Positions 57,546-64,000 of a DNA stretch of 64,000 nt are shown in pieces. Made by a program: the position numbers and the translations under genes. The notes below the pieces were generated by a model. That model ran no database searches, was not told where the DNA came from, and worked only from the letters and a program-made list of their open reading frames with translations. Source of the stretch: Angiostrongylus vasorum (Eukaryota > Nematoda > Chromadorea > Rhabditida > Metastrongylidae); NCBI GenBank assembly GCA_018806985.1, contig JADANN010000380.1:1428501-1492500 (forward strand), given 5' to 3'. Position 1 is the first letter of the stretch. Each line of letters begins with the position of its first letter.

Positions 57546-58105
57546 ATTAGTAATTAACGGACTTACTCTTTAAAAGACCGACTTCCAGTCAACTACGGTA
57601 TTACTAATCAACAGATATTATGCTACGAGCTCTCCTTAATGAACTCACACGAACTTGCCGACTTGTATTTTTGACGTTCGATATATGGCCATTTTTATCG
57701 TTTGATATATGGTCTCGACTATGAGTGATGAGTTCCGTGATCTCTTTCGCACTCACTCACAAAGAGAATCGTCTGAAGTCTGAATTCCCATATTTTTGTC
57801 GGGGGGTTACAAGTGGGTAGCTTCTCGCGTTCTGACGGAGCGCATGTAAATGGTTTCTTTTTTTCAGTCGAAGGCGTTCCTTAATTGCCTTCTATGTACC
57901 TTCAAAAGACTTGAAAGCAGCTTTTCGGTTGGATCAACATGTAGGACATAATCTACATGCAAGTAGGTATATCGGTCAATGTTACATAGATGGAAAAGAT
58001 TTTAAGAATTAGGAATGGGCAGCCTCGCGAACGTCACAAAGTTTGGAGCAGAGCCGCCGCCATGAACGATGATTGCGCGAAAACAGGATGAAAATGATGT
58101 TGCGG
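57546..58105. other. No gene seen
   Basis: AT-rich; leads into the coding-like exon at 58,107. Confidence 0.35.
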
Positions 58106-58106
58106 G

Positions 58107-58322
58107 TTGCACCACTATTGGAGGCCGGCCATCCAAGTTCCCAAGTATCCAGCTATGAAACGTTACTTAAAAGGGATCGCCATGGAGAAGCAGGTAGCAG
58201 GGGTTGAAATTCTAGCGAATATTCTGATACGTCAAGCACTGCGTAACAGCACGATGACCGGGGATGGTTTTGAAGTAGAAGTCACCAATCCTTGCATGGG
58301 AAACGGAAACTTTAATGGGTAA
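58107..58322 (+). CDS. Coding-like exon, unrecognised
   Basis: The frame is open from before 58,107 to a stop at 58,320. It reads VPKYPAMKRYLKGIAMEK, then VAGVEILANILIRQALRN, then VTNPCMGNGNFNG. The donor-like GGGTAAAAC at the end suggests splicing before the stop. The amphipathic middle and low bias look protein-coding, but I do not recognise the family and found no partner exon. Confidence 0.35.
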   Translation: MHHYWRPAIQVPKYPAMKRYLKGIAMEKQVAGVEILANILIRQALRNSTMTGDGFEVEVTNPCMGNGNFNG

Positions 58323-58534
58323 AACTTTCGAAACATCTTAAATGAATTCGAAAATGCAAAACTGTGCCGTGGAATGCCTTTGATTGTGCATGACCTCGTT
58401 CATACTTCAGGCTGATGTTTTGACCTGAACCAGGCACATTTTTCATCAAAGCAGAGATTTGATCGCTTTACACTGGTTGTCACGCCACCTGACGTTATAA
58501 ACGGAAGCGCGCAGTGTGCCGGATACTGACCATA

Positions 58535-58857
58535 GAGCTTTGCTGGTCTACGCAGTGTGGTTCCCCCAAAGCTCCGATATGGGCCTGGTCGAAGCCTTCC
58601 CTAAGGCGTCGCCACCTTGAGCAATCACCAGCCCTTTTGGATCAGAGGGAATTTCTCCATCTTGCGACTAATTTGATACCGGAAGGGTAATTGTTCCTGG
58701 AACTGATTTTCCCTTCGATGGACTTTCAGATCGAAACGTCGGACTCTGTCTCAGCGTGGGGGACCTCGATGTGGGAGGGACCTCCGCTGTGCATTTCAGT
58801 CCTGCACCCGCGAATACCCCCCAGCTACGATGAGGCGGTAAACCTTTAGGGGAATGT
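58535..58857 (+). mobile_element. Repeat family 3, 5'-truncated
   Basis: From GCTTTGCTGGTCTACGC to GGCGGTAAACCTTTAGGGG, with the GGATCAGAGGGAATTTCTCC block. Confidence 0.65.
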
Positions 58858-59459
58858 ACTATATAACAAAGAACAACTTGAGGTGTCACCAAAAAACTGC
58901 TCGGGGATATTTTTTCAATCATAGACTAGAACGGCTTCTCGAATAGAAATTTAAGACCATACAAACCTTGTTATTTACATCTATTTCAACAAACCTCTAA
59001 AAAGGTGTAATGTTAAAAATTCTCAAAGATTTCTCTCATGTGGGACTTATCTAGCCTATTAGTAGCAATGCCACACAATAGACTCTCACATGTCGTAAGT
59101 GGCGTTAAAGCAGAGACCACAAGCAACCACGTACAGTACTTGTTCGGGGTACACGTGATATGGTTCCCGTGTCTACATGGTCAGATTGACATACTCTTAA
59201 GGGGATTACACCCACGGATATACCTCTATGTACATGGATTATACCCTGCATATTGATTCAGCCGAAAAGCTGCTGTCAAGTTTTTTGAAGGTACATCAGA
59301 GCGCGAGGAGTTACCCCCTAGCAACCTCAGACAAAAATATGGAAATAGAGGACATCAGATGATTCTGCTTGTGAGAGGTTAAAAAGGAACCACTGGAGGC
59401 GTCACTTATAGTCGACACTAGGTGACTGGTAAAAAAATGGAGGTTATTTCTTTTAAGGA
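58858..59459. other. No gene seen
   Basis: Short ORFs only. Confidence 0.4.
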
Positions 59460-59469
59460 CTTTGACCTC

Positions 59470-59835
59470 ATATACTGCGGCGATTCTCGCAATTTTTGCA
59501 TCCGAATCTTTTCCTCGCACCAACCATCAGCGAGAGTCTTGTGGCCTTTTCGCAAGTACGTCCAGCTGCTGCTTAAGGATTTTTTTTTCTTCGTTATGAA
59601 TGTCGTTGAACGCTGGTCGATTCGACTCTCCTTGGAACCCAGGGACAGCCATACTAGGGAGCTCCACATGGATTGCAGGAAGTGAGACGGTCCTAGGCAA
59701 GTCCCACACCAATTCCCTCATCTCAGAGAGACGGAAGACATAGTGAGTCTCGAACGGGGTCGAAGTAGCGCCTGGGTCGCTTGCGGTTTCTTCGTCATGA
59801 GCGACATCACTACCACCCTGCAACCTGCCACCTGA
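59470..59835 (-). mobile_element. SINE2 with head
   Basis: Plus strand shows CCAGCTGCTGCTTAAGGA and ATGTCGTTGAACGCTGGTCG (body complement), then AGGCAAGTCCCACACCAA and GAGTCTCGAACGGGGTCG (B-box side). It ends at ACATCACTACCACCCTGC (A-box side). Confidence 0.65.
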
Positions 59836-60140
59836 CAGTTTTTTTATGCAGGATAATGATAACACACCACAAAAGCCCTAATTATATTTCAATCCAGTAA
59901 TGAAAATCAATTCAGACATGTTCTATTGAAGTCGAAAATTTATTGGAATGTGTTCAAAATGTGGAAATTATTACATACCAAACATGTGCAATTCAATAGG
60001 CTTTAAGAGGCATAAGACATGAAAATAAAGACTTCCAAAGTCAACACACCTCGGGACCAAGAGTGACACTGGCCCAAGTTTCATCGAAAACGATTATTTA
60101 TAGAATTAATAATCCCAGTTTAGCACAACGTTTGTCTAAT
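59836..60140. other. No gene seen
   Basis: AT-rich; likely 3' flank of the exon at 60,143. Confidence 0.35.
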
Positions 60141-60142
60141 CA

Positions 60143-60280
60143 TTAGTTAAATCTAACATGCAGTATGTTGCTGTATTTATCTGGCGCTATGACGAGGAGA
60201 AGTTGATGCAACATGATCGCCGAAAGTCCCCAGATGCGAAATTCGCGTGGTAAGAACTGGTCCTCATTGTGGGAATGCAC
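60143..60280 (-). CDS. Coding-like terminal exon, unrecognised
   Basis: Opens after TTTGTTACAG in phase 0, 46 codons to TAA: VHSHNEDQFLPREFRIWG, then LSAIMLHQLLLVIAPDKY. The acceptor is a good nematode match. It may belong with the exon-like stretches at 61,471-61,890 on the same strand, though the phases do not connect directly. Confidence 0.4.
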   Translation of the reverse strand: MHSHNEDQFLPREFRIWGLSAIMLHQLLLVIAPDKYSNILHVRFN

Positions 60281-61470
60281 CTGTAACAAAACGTGTAATA
60301 ATTTTAGTAAGGAGTCGTTTTAAAGTCTGTTAATCGTGGATATGATGCGCTTGGCAACGAGAAGCGTAAAATAATCTACATTTACTACTTCGGCAAATTT
60401 ACAACGGAAGAAGAATTTGGCGCGACAATTTTCTTGCCAATGTTAAGAACAGGTAGATATCTGTACCCTCGTGTTTAGTAGCATTGAAGAAAGTTTGTAG
60501 CAATAATAATCTTATTCACTCGGATACAAACTGCATTACATCAGTAATACTCTTGCCTAAATAACCTAGTAGTCCGTCGTCACAAATCCTATATCCCTAT
60601 TTACGATTTCCAATTAAGTGTTATTCCAATGGCCTGACACGTTTTCTCTGCAATCCTGACACTGCTACGAGCGCCTCAGCAATGCCTCCATATTCATCGA
60701 TCCTTATGAACAACAGGAAGTTTAGGACTATGTTCTTCAAGAATAGTGGCATGTCTACTGCTACTTCGGATTCCTGATAAAATGGTAAAAGTTCTCAGCT
60801 CTGATGGCCAAATCATAGTAATGAACATCTGCTGCACAACGGAGTTCGACACTCACGAATACCGTTTTGCTAGGGCGAGACGACAAACAATTATTGCATG
60901 CAATAACACCTTACTGTTCCAGAATTACATGAACGAACCACAAACTCCTTGCTGAAAAACACGGGTAATGTGTAGTCAGTGGTTTTACTCGAAAAGCGTG
61001 TGTATCCGTAGTTGCGGCACAATTCGTCAAAAGGAACTGAGAACAGTGTTTGGACCTGAAATAGTCCGTGTGACCAAAAGAAATTGAAATCTGAGTAAAT
61101 ATATGAAAGCCTTCACAACCTGATTACGGGCTCTGCAAAAAAAACCCTGCTTAACTTCCAATTAATTGAACTTAATAATACCGTCACGAGTCTAAAACAT
61201 GACGTTCAGCCCACAATTACTAGATTTCTCAAATGCATATAAATACAGAACGTAAAGATCTACATATCTTTCACCTAAAATGTTTCGTTTCATTTAGTCG
61301 TATTTAACATGTACACAGAATTACTGAAAATTAACTCCCTAAGAGGAGTTCCTAAAGTCAGAACTCCCTACCCCCTCCCTACCGTCTTATAATTTATATC
61401 ATATATTTCATAACTATGATTTTTTATAAGAACATAGCATGAGAGCAAAACGTTTATCATAACATTTTAC
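60281..61470. other. Possible intron, no element recognised
   Basis: AT-rich. A plus-strand ORF at 60,746-60,955 has no recognised domain. Confidence 0.3.
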
Positions 61471-61890
61471 CTAAAAACCGAAATGGGAACCAGCAAACGC
61501 CACTGCCTTCTCTAGTTGCTCGGGAACCACATCAACTGATTTCACCGGGAATCCAAAGCCGTATGTTCGACACAGTATACTTGCTCCTTTCATCAACTTC
61601 AAAAAGAAATTTCGCCGATGTTAAGCCAGGGTATCTGGCTGCCCAATCTGTTAGAGCATGATGACCCATCCATCTGACCTACATGTCATTCGCGAACTAT
61701 AATAGCAAAATGTTATGACATTTGTTGATCGTCTCTGCGTCAACTTCAGCATGTCTTTCTTTCGTGGTTATCCTCCATCTTCCCACATGAACAGTGGATC
61801 TGCAAAATTCGTTAACGTACCAGTAGCTGAGCACTTTTTTCTCAGGAGTAGGCCGACCAGCCAACATAGATTCAATTCCCATACATAAAT
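61471..61890 (-). CDS. Two coding-like stretches, unrecognised
   Basis: A frame at about 61,600-61,471 reads LMKGASILCRTYGFGFPVK, then VVPEQLEKAVAFAGSHFGF, with TAG directly before a GTAAAATG donor-like site. A frame at about 61,884-61,697 reads MGIESMLAGRPTPEKKVL, then EFCRSTVHVGRWRITTKER, to a stop. Both look protein-like. The stop at the exon edge is odd and may mean a wrong donor, a real C-terminus or decay. Confidence 0.35.
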
Positions 61891-62002
61891 GAACACATAC
61901 AAAAAATCTGAGAACATTTTTTATAACAAGTAAATAAATTGTATTCTTCGTATTCTTGTTGAGCAAACACGAGGTATTATTTTTATTCTTTATTCACGAA
62001 CA

Positions 62003-62040
62003 AGCTGACGTTTCGGCGGATTTTGCCTTCCTCAGAGCCT
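62003..62040 (-). ncRNA. Hammerhead-like motif 8, at the end of a Penelope-like element
   Basis: Minus strand: AGGCTCTGAGGAAGGC, loop, GCCGAAACGTCAGCTT. Core CUGAGGA and GAAA, stem I AGGCU/AGCUU, stem II GGC/GCC (one unpaired A), and a minimal stem III ending in GUC. Penelope-like elements are known to carry small hammerhead ribozymes. This is the best-preserved copy here and lies downstream of the element's GIY-YIG region. Confidence 0.55.
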
Positions 62041-62279
62041 GGAAAGGTCAAGTTGACAGCAATCTATTCGGCAAACACCTCCATAACCAAACACAGAAAA
62101 CGCTGAACCAAGATTTCAATCACACTGAACACAGCTTTGCATACTCACCGCTTTCTATGAGGCTTCCACTGAGTATGTCGCGTGGAGACCAACCGCACAG
62201 AGTTTGGAATTGATCCAGAATGCCTCGAGAATTTTGCGCGCTTGCGTTCTCGATTCCTGCGCGAAGATCGTGACACGTA

Positions 62280-64000
62280 CTTCAAAGATCCTCCCCGCTA
62301 TGTCTCTGGGTCCTATGCGTGCCTAGTGGGGTATTTGGTTTGCGTTTGCCGACTAGGTGTTCTTTTATGCGGACACAGAGGGGTCTGCCCGTTTCGCCAA
62401 TGTATTCGTCTCTGCACGCCTTACAGGTCATCAGATAAACTGTACCCGAGCTCATGTAATCACCATCTCTATCACTAGAGTAAATTATACAATTTTTGGG
62501 TTGCCTAAGATTACTCGGTGGTATTTCAACTATGATTACCGAATTCTCTAGACCCGCCCTTCTTAAGCAGCGTTTTTATAGCTGCACTTACTTCATTTGA
62601 AATGAAGGGCAGAATAAACGGGACCTTATTGTCGCTAGAGTTATCGTTTGGGGGCCTGTGGTTTCCTCTACACCTATCCCGAGCTGCAGTTTCGTAGCCA
62701 TTAGAAATGGCTATTTGCCGCGCCAAGTTCCGGGACTCCTCTTTCTGTTCTCTTCCCGTGCACACCTTGGTTGCTGTTCGAAACATGTTTCTTACAAGCG
62801 CCCTTTTCGTGTGAGAGAGCTGAGAGGAGAGGTAATGAACCAAGATGTTTTTACTACTTGGCTTTCGATGCCATTTCGTAATGTGGCCACTTTCTGACAG
62901 GCTAATTTGGACATTCAGGAATGGAGGCCAGTTTTCTTTCGGTTTCTCTCGGGTGAACTTGATATACTACGACTGTTCGTTCAACAATTCGAAACATTTG
63001 TCAATTTCCTCTTGTGTTGAACAAATGACCAAGCAGTCATTCTACATATCTACAGTAGAGTTAGCGGCCCGAGATCGATCACTGGTGCCTCCACCTTAGA
63101 CATGAATGCAATGGCAAGGCTTGGTGCCAGTCGTTGGCCCATTGCCAGCCCTCTCGTTTGTGCGTAATACCTCCCAGACCATCTGAAGATTGAGCAGTTT
63201 AGGCATCTAGAGTGTCTTCAACTGCTGAATCGAGAAGCCATACATGTTTATTGCTCCTTCGTGTTGTCATAAGGAGCTCGCGGATGGTTTGCACAGCGAA
63301 GTCATTCGACACGTTTGTATAGAGGGCGGTGACGTCGAAGGACTCCATCACGTACGCGCTGTTGGGCTGCACAGTACGTAGACGATGCAGGAAACATTTG
63401 GGTGCTCGTTAGATGGGCTTGAATGTACTTCAACAACTGGGTAAAGTATTAGGGTTATTAACCACGTTAATCTTATCCGTTGGTCCCGTCCACACAGCTA
63501 ATGATTGCTCTAACCTTAAACAATGATGGATCGGTAGGCGCAAGATCATCGCTGGATACTAGCGCATGAGTTTTTTATAAGCAAGTACAAGACGGGACAT
63601 GTTGGTAACTCAACTTTTTAGTTGAGAGATAACTGATGGTTTTAAACCAGCAGGCTCTGCCATTTTCGCCCATTCGTGGTTCAATTTTCGGTATTTACTT
63701 TTAAACTCCTTCTCAGATGATGGGACGATAAAGCGAAAGCATCTTCAAGATGCTTTTTCGTTATTTCAACAACTAACTGATGGGGAATTACGACAAACTC
63801 TCCACCCTTATCAATAACGGATAGTCTTGTTTTTCAGCCTTATCAGCTCTCGTACCTCTCGCATACCACGTTTTTGCACTGCCGTGAGGTTTGAGCTGTA
63901 TCTTTTCGCGCGATAGTGATTGAGGACTTTGAAAGTTTCATTCGTAAACATCCGAAATTTAACATCAACTTCATTATTCGGGCTCTTGTTGTCTAAAGAA
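62280..64000 (-). mobile_element. Penelope-like element 2 (RT and GIY-YIG), runs off the right edge
   Basis: Minus-strand translation in element order: ESFDVTALYTNVSND (RT motif A region, about 63,340), GQRLAPS-type block and MSKVEAPVID (about 63,090), a palm region where the expected YxDD is lost (about 63,050), HYLSSQLSHTKRALVRNMF and IAISNGYE (62,840-62,700), LPFISNEVSAAIKTLLKKGG (about 62,590), and a GIY-YIG-type endonuclease GTVYLMTCKACRDEYIGET, then RPLCVRIKEHLVGKRKPN (62,460-62,330). Several stops and shifts make it inactive. The 5' part is outside the window. Confidence 0.85.

Overview
The window looks like nuclear DNA of a nematode, most likely a clade V (strongylid or hookworm-like) parasite. 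The evidence is short GT-AG introns of 50-60 bases inside coding blocks, a two-domain LECT2-like secreted protein, a METTL13-like methyltransferase, and a dense load of decayed RTE, Penelope-like, BEL/Pao, piggyBac and short non-autonomous elements with TA and GT microsatellites. No prokaryotic signature, CRISPR array or rRNA was seen. The organism call is inference; no species is claimed.

Bases 1-21,350 are dominated by a local tandem duplication. Copy A (1 to about 9,770) and copy B (about 13,250 to 21,350) carry, in the same order, an RTE 3' end, a piggyBac remnant, a tRNA-derived SINE ending in (TA)n, an RTE-a remnant, a (GT)n tract and a methyltransferase gene. Divergence is mosaic: about 1.2 kb is almost identical while its flanks differ by roughly 10%. 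Copy B has lost about 1.4 kb at its (GT)n tract; copy A has gained a 0.4 kb repeat and lost an exon-sized block. Both methyltransferase copies look broken, in different places. A third RTE body (11.06-13.48 kb) lies between the copies and runs into the start of copy B.

Bases 21.35-28.9 kb are mostly decayed mobile DNA: a terminal-inverted-repeat element, a Penelope-like copy that still has its YIDD motif, a BEL/Pao gag fragment, a near-perfect palindrome of the inverted-repeat family, and an RTE-b 3' end. Bases 28,977-36,757 on the minus strand hold the best host gene, a protein with two tandem LECT2 domains whose introns are full of SINEs. One intron contains two SINEs placed tail to tail.

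From 37 to 45.5 kb I see repeats, an RTE-a 3' end, SINEs, two small GC-rich islets and microsatellites, but no convincing gene. Bases 46.25-53.06 kb on the minus strand contain a castor-like zinc-finger gene (52.09-53.06 kb) and a chain of phase-compatible exons ending in a PLDLS motif (46.25-49.17 kb) that may belong to the same or the next gene. The remainder to 62 kb has repeats plus a few unrecognised coding-like exons. The window ends in a minus-strand Penelope-like element with GIY-YIG and reverse transcriptase segments (62.28 kb to the end).

A small folded motif with a hammerhead-like core recurs at eight places, next to or apart from the Penelope-like copies. All exon boundaries were read by eye from splice signals and phase and have no transcript support.
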